Source of the DNA: Dethiobacter alkaliphilus AHT 1
Lineage (GTDB): Bacteria; Bacillota; Dethiobacteria; Dethiobacterales; Dethiobacteraceae
Direction: 5' to 3'
Length of the DNA stretch: 64,000 bases
Assembly: GCF_000174415.1 (NCBI RefSeq)
Contig: NZ_ACJM01000002.1
Span: forward strand, 62,001-126,000
Positions within the stretch are counted from its first letter, which is position 1, and the number at the start of each line of letters is the position of its first letter. The position numbers were made by a program, and so were the translations under genes. Of the stretch, positions 45,672-52,773 are shown piece after piece. The notes beneath the pieces are model-generated. The model did not search any database. It had not been told where the DNA came from and saw only the letters and a program-made list of their open reading frames with translations.

Positions 45672-46253
45672 CTATATGTTTACAATAGAGTAATTTATCA
45701 GCCACGCAGTAAGAATAACGCCTAACGCAGCTGTGGCGGATAGTATTAGACGTTTGAGTTCTGTGCTCGAGGGTTCAGGTGGTTTGCCATTTAAATAAAG
45801 TGGATACAAAAAGCCGTTAAATACTATAATTATATAGAAAACAGGGCGAACAGTATTATATTCTACAACGGTGGCAGTAAGAGCAATATACGCAGCCAGT
45901 AGCCATGCCCCCAGATGATAAAAAGACAACACCTTACTTTTCCTAAAGGACGGCAAAAATGGGATATTCGGTCCTCTATTCTCGTTAGTGCGCTCTACTT
46001 TCGAGAAAGCCTTAATGATTTCATCTGAGAAAGCTGCAGCATCAACTCCTATCACCTCTTCTACAGGTTTACCCTCATTTTGGCCGGATAACAAAATGCC
46101 TAAGACATCATTACACACCTCTGTCTGCTCTGTCTTTGACAGATTACTTTCCCGCAAAGATGATGCGATTTCCAGGTACTTTTCGTTGTACTCCGTATTA
46201 AGTTTATTGCCCGCCACATTTCCCGCAGTGTTTTTTGCGTCTGTCTCACACAT
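45672..46253 (-). CDS. Membrane protein co-encoded with PadR regulator
   Basis: This 193-residue protein has a hydrophilic helical N-terminal half (LEIASSLRESNLSKTEQTEV, a HAAS/DUF1700-like shape) and four C-terminal hydrophobic segments. It overlaps the PadR gene stop. Small membrane proteins of this form commonly follow PadR-type regulators; their role is generally unknown. Confidence 0.75.
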   Translation of the reverse strand: MCETDAKNTAGNVAGNKLNTEYNEKYLEIASSLRESNLSKTEQTEVCNDVLGILLSGQNEGKPVEEVIGVDAAAFSDEIIKAFSKVERTNENRGPNIPFLPSFRKSKVLSFYHLGAWLLAAYIALTATVVEYNTVRPVFYIIIVFNGFLYPLYLNGKPPEPSSTELKRLILSATAALGVILTAWLINYSIVNI

Positions 46254-46584
46254 TATCGGACCCCTCCTCTCTGAATAACCTGTCTATGCTATTTCTGATT
46301 TCACTCCATAAACCATAGAAATCGCTTAACTCCGTCTCCCCTGCCTCAGTTAGGTAATAATATTTTCTTTGAGGTCCCTGGGGCGATGCTCTTTTTATGG
46401 ACTCAATAAATCCGTTTTTCTCCAATCGCAATAGGAGCGGGTAAATAGTGCCCTCGCTAATATCCTGAAAGCCATAACTTTTTAGTTTCGTGGCAATTTC
46501 ATAGCCATAGGTTTCATCAGTTTCAATAATCTTTAAAAGGCAACCTTCCAGAGTTCCCCGCAAAAACTGCGAGCGATCAGCCAT
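46246..46584 (-). CDS. PadR family transcriptional regulator
   Basis: From ATG 46584 (GGGAGGAG upstream) the product is 112 residues. The PadR winged helix is clear: FLRGTLEGCLLKIIETDETY, GYEIATKLKS, ISEGTIYPLLLRLEKNGFIE and PQRKYYYLTEAGE. It probably represses its own operon and may control the divergent membrane protein gene at 46782. Confidence 0.93.
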   Translation of the reverse strand: MADRSQFLRGTLEGCLLKIIETDETYGYEIATKLKSYGFQDISEGTIYPLLLRLEKNGFIESIKRASPQGPQRKYYYLTEAGETELSDFYGLWSEIRNSIDRLFREEGSDNV

Positions 46585-46629
46585 ACAAACTCCTCCCGCA
46601 ACTATCTTGCTCTGCATAATACCATCTGA

Positions 46630-46722
46630 GTATATTGTACAACAAGGTAGCAGAGGTGTCAATTTTGTTTGGGTGAGGCGCTATGGTGTCAGTCCCGGTG
46701 AGTTGGAAATATATTGTATCAT
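46630..46722. promoter_or_regulatory. Divergent promoter region with repeated TATATTGTA
   Basis: TATATTGTAC at 46631-46640 and ATATATTGTATC at about 46709-46720 are direct repeats between the divergent padR and membrane-protein genes. They are candidate PadR operator half-sites. Confidence 0.35.
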
Positions 46723-46781
46723 TATGTATTTTCTGTCATAATAATTGTACTATCAATACGTTAATGGTAAGGAGGATATGT

Positions 46782-47246
46782 ATGCCAGATAAAGAAAGCC
46801 GCATCCGTTTTATGTCCCAGAATATCTTGCTCTTTTTCGTAGGTGCTGTGATTTGGGCATTCTGGGTTCGATTCAGTGGTATTTTTGGATGGTTCATATC
46901 TACTGTGGGCATATTTTTCTTGCCGGCCTATGTTATTTATATGTATTGCAAAAGAATCATTGAGCATAACAACGGTAAGTTGACATTATATAGCTATTTT
47001 TCAATACTGTCCCCAATTTTTATCACCTGGATTGTCTTGGGATTTATTATGGGAATGGGAGGTTCGTCGGTTTTCAATTTTTCCTCCCTACCAGGCCCCT
47101 GGGAACTGTTAAAGGAATTAATGGGTTTGCCATTACGTTTGGCAGGAGACAAAATATCAACAGTGTTTATACTATCAGCACTTATTCTCATGTCTATCGG
47201 CATATTTAATTCAGTACTAACAATCGACAACAGGAAGAAGCATTAA
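46782..47246 (+). CDS. Hypothetical four-helix membrane protein
   Basis: The 154-residue product has four hydrophobic segments (about 12-35, 40-60, 75-100, 130-150). I use ATG 46782 because AAGGAGG lies 6 nt upstream. It is divergent from the PadR operon and may be its regulated target. No family is recognised. Confidence 0.72.
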   Translation: MPDKESRIRFMSQNILLFFVGAVIWAFWVRFSGIFGWFISTVGIFFLPAYVIYMYCKRIIEHNNGKLTLYSYFSILSPIFITWIVLGFIMGMGGSSVFNFSSLPGPWELLKELMGLPLRLAGDKISTVFILSALILMSIGIFNSVLTIDNRKKH

Positions 47247-47298
47247 ATTGAATACGATAGATTAAGGTGATAGTAGTAATTAAATAGCAATGTTGAAA

Positions 47299-47345
47299 AC
47301 AACCTCGCCTCAGTGTCTATAAAACACTGGAGCGAGGTTGTGCTT
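47299..47345. terminator. Terminator between convergent genes
   Basis: ACAACCTCGC pairs with GCGAGGTTGT, with an inner CAGTGT/ACACTG stem, followed by GCTTTT on the plus strand. Confidence 0.75.
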
Positions 47346-47540
47346 TTAAATCCCGATTTTACCGTCACCGTTTATATCGCGGTCTGTGTACTCCTCTAAG
47401 ACTTTTAACGTTTTATACAGCAGGTCTTGTGTATTTCTCAGTTCTTCCTCCAAGATAGCGACTCTATTTTCCAGCGTCTCAGACTTACGGTGCTGGTCGC
47501 TAATCTGACACTGCTGAATTAAATTCCAAAATAAACCCAT
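47346..47540 (-). CDS. Small coiled-coil protein ending in an EF-hand-like loop
   Basis: This 64-residue protein has heptads (LENRVAILEEELRNTQDLLY) and the C-terminal loop DRDINGDGKIGI, which fits the DxNxDGxI calcium-binding loop of dockerin/EF-hand type. GGAGGGGG lies upstream of the ATG. It is a single-gene unit, and I do not recognise it. Confidence 0.65.
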   Translation of the reverse strand: MGLFWNLIQQCQISDQHRKSETLENRVAILEEELRNTQDLLYKTLKVLEEYTDRDINGDGKIGI

Positions 47541-47732
47541 CTAACATTCCCCCTCCGATTTTGTTAGCAACTCCTTCTTCAAATATATTCTATTTCCTGC
47601 TGCACTTACGTTATAACTAAGGAACCTTAAAGCACCTCACATCCATTAGCATCGAAAAATCCCACATCCTCTTATTAAGAATGTGGGGTGAATATTTTAC
47701 TGTGTCAGGCTCTATTCTGGGAAATGCTGTAC

Positions 47733-48716
47733 TCAGAAGATTTCTGCTATAAACTTTCTTATTTCCCGAGCTATGAGGTCTGAATCATGATGGTGCAGGT
47801 AGTGCCCGCTGTCCAGGTTAAGGTACCTGCCCTTATTAGCCCTCGACACATAATCGGTTAAGATTCCTCTCCAGTCAGCTTCTGTGACTTCCTTGCCATC
47901 TGAAATAAAGAAGTACATGGGAATCTCTATGGGGAAATTAGTCTCACTTATAATTCTGGCATTTTTCTGCAAATAATTAACTTCATTGAGCATGTTTTTT
48001 GTATAAGCACTTCTATAAAACATGGCCAGGTACTGCTCTTTGTCTTCGCCAGACAGATCGTTTGATTTAAGCAGGGGAAAGTTTTTTTCCTTTTCTTCCT
48101 GAGGCATGAATCGGGACAAACCCATTCTTGAAACTAAATACATCATAGATAATTGGCTGCTTTGAGGAAGTTCAAGTGAATGTTGAATAAAATCAGGGAC
48201 AGAAGGATCCAGGCCTATGATGGCTTTTACTTCAGTTGGATAAGTCTGTGCCCAATAGATAGCTTCCAGACCCGACATGGAGTGAGGTACAAGGACATAC
48301 GGTCCTTTTTCCCCGGAAAGGCTTAGTGCTTCTCTTGTTTCTTCCAGCATTGTAGCTACATCTCTGGAACTGTGGGAGGCTTCACTCCATCCGTACCCCG
48401 GCTTCTCCATTACCACTATTCGGTATTCATTCCTTAGCCTTTGCCATAATGGTTTAAAGTCCAGGACTGGAGACGCAGTACCATGTCCGGACATAAAAAC
48501 AAAGGTAAGGTCTCCTTCGCCCTCACTAAAGACATGTATCTTTTGTTTATTTACATCCACCAACTGTCCTGGTGGAGGATACTTATTCACTTCTTTTTGC
48601 AGCTGATAATTATGATTAAAAGTAGATAATCCGAGAAGAATTGCCACAATAGCTACGATAACCAATACAATAATGCCGATAACCTGAATAATCTTTATCC
48701 CCACCTTCCATCGCAA
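47733..48716 (-). CDS. Alpha/beta hydrolase with N-terminal membrane anchor
   Basis: The 327-residue protein has a membrane anchor (about 8-30, IIQVIGIIVLVIVAIVAILL). The alpha/beta hydrolase domain has an oxyanion region MSGHGTASP, nucleophile elbow VPHSMSGLEAI (Ser in HSMSG), a likely acid in FFISDGKEV and the His in LDSGHYLHHHD. Substrate unknown. The TTG start at 48716 is the least certain point, because no ribosome binding site matches it well. Confidence 0.85.
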   Translation of the reverse strand: MRWKVGIKIIQVIGIIVLVIVAIVAILLGLSTFNHNYQLQKEVNKYPPPGQLVDVNKQKIHVFSEGEGDLTFVFMSGHGTASPVLDFKPLWQRLRNEYRIVVMEKPGYGWSEASHSSRDVATMLEETREALSLSGEKGPYVLVPHSMSGLEAIYWAQTYPTEVKAIIGLDPSVPDFIQHSLELPQSSQLSMMYLVSRMGLSRFMPQEEKEKNFPLLKSNDLSGEDKEQYLAMFYRSAYTKNMLNEVNYLQKNARIISETNFPIEIPMYFFISDGKEVTEADWRGILTDYVSRANKGRYLNLDSGHYLHHHDSDLIAREIRKFIAEIF

Positions 48717-48827
48717 ACATAACTTACCATTTCTACCACATATGAAAAAATCCTTTCAGTTGTTACATTTAGTTCAACTAAAAAACCCGCACACCTAAAT
48801 AATAAGGTTTACGGGGTTTATGCCCAA

Positions 48828-49259
48828 TTACAGCAATGACTCTTCTTCTCTTATTCCCAGTCGCATAAAGTGCTTTTTGTCAAAGGTATATATAGTAGGA
48901 GAACCGGATTGTGAAGCGTAAGCAAATAAATATGCATCAACATAGTCAACGTTTTTATCCAAATAAAATGTTAATGAAGTAGCTATAATCTCTTTTTCTG
49001 GCACATGGATGCCGTCGGCCTCAATAAAGCTGCGCAGAACACATACAATTTGTGATTTATCATAACCGTAAAAACTCTCCAGAGTCCAGATAATCTCGGC
49101 GACTGTTATCGGGTGCAATAACAGGAGGATTTCTCCACGCTCTGCTCTGGCAAATAGAGAGCTGGCTTTAGAAAACATCTCTTCGTTGTCACGGACTAAA
49201 AAGCGTAATACTACGTTGGTATCAAGCCAACCACCATTCAGAAAGCAGGGGTGGAGCAT
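48828..49259 (-). CDS. PIN domain toxin, probably 5'-truncated and fused to foreign sequence
   Basis: The PIN part is clear from WLDTNVVLRFLVRDN to YTFDKKHFMRLG, with TVAEIIWTLESFY and NVDYVDAYLFAYA. Its first ten residues (MLHPCFLNGG) do not look like a PIN start. They are the antisense of a Uma2-family gene remnant on the other strand. There is no ribosome binding site and no antitoxin gene upstream. The native start and partner appear to have been lost by a rearrangement near 49232. Confidence 0.75.
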   Translation of the reverse strand: MLHPCFLNGGWLDTNVVLRFLVRDNEEMFSKASSLFARAERGEILLLLHPITVAEIIWTLESFYGYDKSQIVCVLRSFIEADGIHVPEKEIIATSLTFYLDKNVDYVDAYLFAYASQSGSPTIYTFDKKHFMRLGIREEESLL

Positions 49260-49403
49260 TTTTGGATAATCAACCCCCAGGAGAAAACTGTTGAATGTTT
49301 CAGAGATGGTCTGTATACCGTGGTTGCTCTAGGAATGGAAGAAGATGTTTTGCGACATCCAGACTTTGACGGACTGGAAATTGAGTTAAATAATCTGTGG
49401 TAG
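49234..49403 (+). pseudogene. 3' fragment of a Uma2 family (DUF820) endonuclease-like gene
   Basis: The plus-strand frame reads QKAGVEHFWIINPQEKTVEC and continues through LGMEEDVLRHPDFDGLEIEL to LNNLW and a TAG. The pattern KAGVxxYWIVNPxxKTVE...FxGLEIxL is the C-terminus of Uma2 proteins (PD-(D/E)XK-like fold). The rest of the gene is absent and the fragment abuts the PIN gene on the opposite strand. Confidence 0.75.
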
Positions 49404-49455
49404 AAACAATCACTACGTGTATAGGCTGGTATTGTCTTAACGAACTTTCTACTGC

Positions 49456-49504
49456 AATAAGATAATTAGCGGCGCAACAATTGTGCGCCGCTAATTATCT
49501 TATT
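49456..49504. terminator. 21-bp perfect inverted repeat
   Basis: Arms 49456-49476 and 49484-49504 are perfectly complementary around a 7-nt loop. The structure lies just after the thioredoxin-fold remnant that follows acr3. It is long for a terminator but is placed to end the ars operon. Confidence 0.7.
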
Positions 49505-49634
49505 GCCCTATTGTAATCTTTTGTAACAGTTCCTTAAATTCGTGATACGGTTTAGCTCCGATGATTTTATATTTATCATTTATTATAAACGTGGGAACCA
49601 CCGTTACATGGTGCCGTTCCAATGTTCCCGTTAA
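49500..49634 (-). pseudogene. C-terminal fragment of a DsbA/thioredoxin-fold protein
   Basis: The minus-strand frame following acr3 reads VVPTFIINDKYKIIGAKPYH, then EFKELLQKITIGQ and a TAA. A cis-Pro VPTF followed by the last strand and helix is typical of DsbA-like oxidoreductases. A TAG closes the frame upstream and no CxxC is present, so only the C-terminus remains. Confidence 0.65.
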
Positions 49635-50695
49635 CTAACTTGAGGGAACCAATGCCTTGTTCTGTTGGCAATTCTGACTAAGGCCAACATCACAGGGACT
49701 TCTACCAATACTCCAACCACTGTTGCCAGGGTTGCTCCTGAGGTTAACCCAAACAACGAGATAGCCACCGCTACCGCCAGTTCAAAGAAGTTACTGGCAC
49801 CAATTAATCCTGCCGGTGCTGCTATACTATGGGGCAGCTTCCAAGCCTTTGCCCAGCCGTAAGCAACAATAAAAATGAAAAAGGTTTGGATGGTTAATGG
49901 AACGGCAATCAAGGCAATGTGCAATGGATTAGCAATTATTACATCACCCTGGAAGGTGAAGATAATTATTAAGGTCAGCAATAATCCTACAATGGTTACG
50001 TTATCAAACTTCCTCAAAAATACGTTTTCAAAGTATTCGATCCCTCTGCTGTTAACTATAAGAGTCCTGGTTAAATACCCGCCAGCAAAGGGAATGACGA
50101 TAAAAAGCAGGACAGATAGAATCAAAGTACCGTATGGGACAAATACATCAGTTACTCCCAGTAATATTGCTACGATGGGTGTAAAAGCAAATAACAAAAT
50201 AATGTTATTTACCGCCACTTGGATTAATGTATAGGCCGGGTCTCCCTTGGTTAGGTGGCTCCAGACAAAAACCATGGCGGTACATGGTGCTGCCCCTAAA
50301 ATCACCGCCCCCGCCACATATTGGTTGGCCAAAGCTTCCGGGATCCAGGCACTAAATACCACTCTTAAGAAAAAAGCGGAAATTAAAAACATGGTGAAGG
50401 GCTTAATTAACCAGTTTGTGACACTGGTTACAATCAGTCCTTTGGGCTTTTTTGTGGCCTCTACAATACTTGTAAAATCTACTTTGAGCATCATGGGGTA
50501 AATCATAAGCCAGATTAAGATAGCTACCGGGATAGATATTTGATGGTAAGTGAACCGGCTTAAAACTTCCGGGACAGCCGGTAAAAACTGACCGATGGCT
50601 ACTCCGATTATAATACAAAGCGCTACCCACACAGTTAAATAAGTCTCAAAGAACCCCAGTCCCTGTCCTTGTTGTTCAACAGTTTCCTGTTCCAT
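49631..50695 (-). CDS. acr3: ACR3 family arsenite efflux transporter
   Basis: The 354-residue protein has ten membrane segments and Acr3 hallmarks: IPVAILIWLMIYPMMLKVDF, VILGAAPCTAMVFVW with the essential Cys, and AGLIGASNFFELAVAVAISL. It exports arsenite using the membrane potential. GGGAGGC precedes the ATG. It is the last complete gene of the operon arsR, selenoprotein, arsC, acr3. Confidence 0.95.
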   Translation of the reverse strand: MEQETVEQQGQGLGFFETYLTVWVALCIIIGVAIGQFLPAVPEVLSRFTYHQISIPVAILIWLMIYPMMLKVDFTSIVEATKKPKGLIVTSVTNWLIKPFTMFLISAFFLRVVFSAWIPEALANQYVAGAVILGAAPCTAMVFVWSHLTKGDPAYTLIQVAVNNIILLFAFTPIVAILLGVTDVFVPYGTLILSVLLFIVIPFAGGYLTRTLIVNSRGIEYFENVFLRKFDNVTIVGLLLTLIIIFTFQGDVIIANPLHIALIAVPLTIQTFFIFIVAYGWAKAWKLPHSIAAPAGLIGASNFFELAVAVAISLFGLTSGATLATVVGVLVEVPVMLALVRIANRTRHWFPQVS

Positions 50696-50717
50696 AAAAC
50701 ATGCCTCCCTGCTTTAT

Positions 50718-51122
50718 TTACTTAAACTCACCAAACTCTACTCTTTTAATTAAATTTTCTACTTTTGCTTTAATCAAATCCCTGGTACTCCTGAATCCTT
50801 CGATGGGGCCACCGGATGGATCATCAAGACCCCAATCTTCACGGTGTTTGCACGGCACAAACGGGCACTCTACATTACAGCCCATGGTAATTAAAATATC
50901 TAATCCAGCTGGGATATCGGTTAATAATTTTGGATAGTGTCCACTCATGTCTATGCCTGCTTCTTCCATAACTTGCACTGCACCCGGCTTTACTTCCGGA
51001 TAGTTTTCTGTTCCAGCGGAATACACGTCAAATACATGGCTTCCTAATTTTTTTGCCCATCCTTCTGCCATTTGTGAACGACAAGAATTATGGACACAAA
51101 CAAAAGCAACTTTTTTCTTCAC
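50718..51122 (-). CDS. arsC: Arsenate reductase, thioredoxin-coupled type
   Basis: The 134-residue low-molecular-weight phosphatase-fold protein has the P-loop CVHNSCR (C9-x5-R15). The redox cysteine C82 is in GCNVECPFVPC, with C86 and C91 following, and a DDPSGG loop is present. It reduces arsenate to arsenite for export by Acr3. The GTG at 51122 with GGGAGGAG upstream is the start. It lies 19 nt after the selenoprotein gene. Confidence 0.93.
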   Translation of the reverse strand: MKKKVAFVCVHNSCRSQMAEGWAKKLGSHVFDVYSAGTENYPEVKPGAVQVMEEAGIDMSGHYPKLLTDIPAGLDILITMGCNVECPFVPCKHREDWGLDDPSGGPIEGFRSTRDLIKAKVENLIKRVEFGEFK

Positions 51123-51141
51123 AAACTCTCCTCCCTGGGGT

Positions 51142-51423
51142 TTAATGCCATTCCACAGAAAGTTTTTTCCACTTAAACAGCTTAGCAACCGAAATGATTA
51201 TCGCTTTTCTTTCTGCCTCTAACTTTTTTGGATAGTGCAACACAACTTCTCCTGTAACAAACTGTTGATAATCTTCCAGATTACCCGGGGGCTCGCCGAG
51301 ATTAATTACCGGCACATCTACAACCCCGGAATGACATCATCCCTTCTTACTATACCTAATGGTGGCATGCCTGCCATTTTCCAATATATACTTAATTGCT
51401 TCTACCCCTATGGTGATTTCCAC
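51142..51423 (-). CDS. Selenoprotein, HesB-like/CC-Se motif family (in-frame UGA codon 29)
   Basis: Reading TGA at 51337-51339 as selenocysteine gives an unbroken 93-residue protein from GTG 51423 (GAGGTGA 7 nt upstream) to TAA 51142. The sequence before is MEITIGVEAIKYILENGRHA. The motif is KKGUCHSG, and the tail VINLGEPPGNLEDYQQFVTG leads to KLSVEWH. This matches my recollection of HesB-like selenoproteins, small proteins with a U-C or C-C pair and a following LGxPxNLEDY segment. Function is unknown; redox or metal(loid) binding is plausible. It lies between arsR and arsC with 46- and 19-nt gaps, so it is part of the arsenic operon. Confidence 0.85.
51294..51314 (-). promoter_or_regulatory. 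Candidate bSECIS hairpin of the ars selenoprotein
   Basis: On the transcript UGCCG pairs with CGGCG (one U-G pair) around an 11-nt loop beginning with G, 27 nt after the UGA. It fits the loose bacterial SECIS description, though the stem is short. Confidence 0.45.
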
Positions 51424-51469
51424 ATATCTTCACCTCACTGTACCATATAGTACCAGGTTCACCAAGATT

Positions 51470-51802
51470 CTATAGTAATTTACATTGGAACTGTTCAGTT
51501 TTTTTAACCTGACAAATACATTCCTCTTTAAACGAAGTTACATTTTTTATGAATTCCTGCAGCTCCTCTACTCTATCTTGATTGATGGAATAATGAACCC
51601 ATTTACCTTCTTTTCTGCCTTTTACAAGCTTACATTGCTGTAGAATTTTCATATGATGCGAGATGGTAGGTTGGGTTAAGTTTAAACCATCCATAAGATC
51701 ACAGGCACATAACTCTCCACAGGAGAGCATCTCTAAAATCAATAGCCGGTTTTTATCGGCTAAAGCTTTAAATATTTCTACTTTATCATCCAATACCATC
51801 AC
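51470..51802 (-). CDS. arsR: ArsR family arsenic-responsive repressor
   Basis: The protein of about 110 residues is a winged-helix repressor: EIFKALADKNRLLILEML, the metalloid site SCGELCACDLMDG, and the recognition helix LTQPTISHHMKILQQCKLV. Extra C-terminal cysteines (ECICQVKK, FQCKLL) may add ligands. The GTG at 51802, ATG at 51799 and TTG at 51793 are all possible starts relative to AGGTGAT. It should repress the operon until As(III) binds. Confidence 0.94.
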   Translation of the reverse strand: MMVLDDKVEIFKALADKNRLLILEMLSCGELCACDLMDGLNLTQPTISHHMKILQQCKLVKGRKEGKWVHYSINQDRVEELQEFIKNVTSFKEECICQVKKTEQFQCKLL

Positions 51803-51810
51803 CTGCTTTA

Positions 51811-51836
51811 CATAGATAGTTGTCTATATATCTATG
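51811..51836. promoter_or_regulatory. Candidate ArsR operator
   Basis: CATAGATA and TATCTATG form an inverted repeat with a 10-nt spacer just upstream of arsR, a common form of ArsR sites in Firmicutes. Confidence 0.6.
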
Positions 51837-51908
51837 TATAGTGTAATATTTTTATACTCTGTTGTCAATATTTCCAACGGCAAGCCAATACAGTCTGAAC
51901 AATTATAG

Positions 51909-51998
51909 GAAAGGCACGCTTATTCGATTCCCTCTACGCGTGCTTTTCAATACCGGTTACCTTAGCAGCTTCGCAAACTGCGAAGCGTTATAATTTCC
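51909..51998. repeat. Two-copy intergenic repeat, copy 2
   Basis: It matches 12401-12475: the GGCACGC...GCGTGC hairpin, then CTTAGCAGCTT and a CGCAAACTGC stretch, here extended by a small CTTCGC/GCGAAG stem. Confidence 0.6.
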
Positions 51999-52010
51999 CA
52001 CCGGTACAAG

Positions 52011-52050
52011 AAACCCCACACGCCATTTTTCTCAATGGCGTGTGGGGTTT
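52011..52050 (-). terminator. Terminator of the SRAP gene
   Basis: A 16-bp perfect stem (AAACCCCACACGCCAT and complement) over a short loop lies just past the end of the minus-strand SRAP gene. Confidence 0.8.
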
Positions 52051-52064
52051 AAACATCTGTGATA

Positions 52065-52711
52065 TTATGCCGGCAAAATACATTCAGGCAGATCGTTTAT
52101 GGCGGAATTGCAGAGCTGCGATACCTGATAACAGCTCATTTGCTCTGCCGGGTAAGGAACCAGCAGTTGTTTTAAGTGCTTTGCGTCTTTGCCTTCCAAC
52201 CAAAGTTGCTGATTCTCCCGTGATAGGATTACCGGCATACGGTCATGGACTGTTCCCACCAATTCATTGGCAGTTGTTGTGATGATGGTAAAAGTTTGAA
52301 TTTCGTCTCTATTTGGCGAAATCCAACGGTCCATAGTCCGGCCATGGCAAACAGTCCACCGTTTGCTAAAGTGAAGCGATAGGGAACCTTTAAGCCATTT
52401 TGCCGCTGCCACTCAAAAAATCCATCTGCAGGCACCAGGCATCTTTTGTGCCGGAAACTACTGCGAAAAGACGGTTTTTCCTCAACCGTCTCCCCACGGG
52501 CATTTATCATTCTGCTGCCGATGGAAATCTCTTTTGCCCAATGGGGAACCAGACCCCAGCGCATCTGTACCAAGCGCCTCTTCTCCGAGCCGGTTATAAC
52601 GGGCACCTCTTGGGTGGGAGCCACATTGTAACGTGGAACAAGCTGAGCGCCCTCCACACCAAACCTCTCCCACAATTTACCTGTCTCAACGAAAGTGTAT
52701 CTACCGCACAT
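52065..52711 (-). pseudogene. SRAP (YedK/HMCES-like) protein with a one-base frameshift
   Basis: The first frame starts MCGRYTF, so Cys2 becomes the N-terminal catalytic residue that crosslinks abasic sites. It continues through RYNVAPTQEVPVI, MRWGLVPHWAK, INARGETVEEKPSFR and CLVPADGFFEWQR to FAMAGLWT. The next frame continues the family pattern as WISPNRDEIQTFTIITTTAN, then VHDRMPVIL. The switch lies near 52324-52332 and needs one missing base. The ATG has AGGGG upstream. Either the gene is inactive or the base was lost in sequencing. Confidence 0.82.
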
Positions 52712-52773
52712 CAAATCAACCCCTTGCCTTTTAACAAATAACATTTAATCGATGGCTGCCTAAATCTGCTTTA

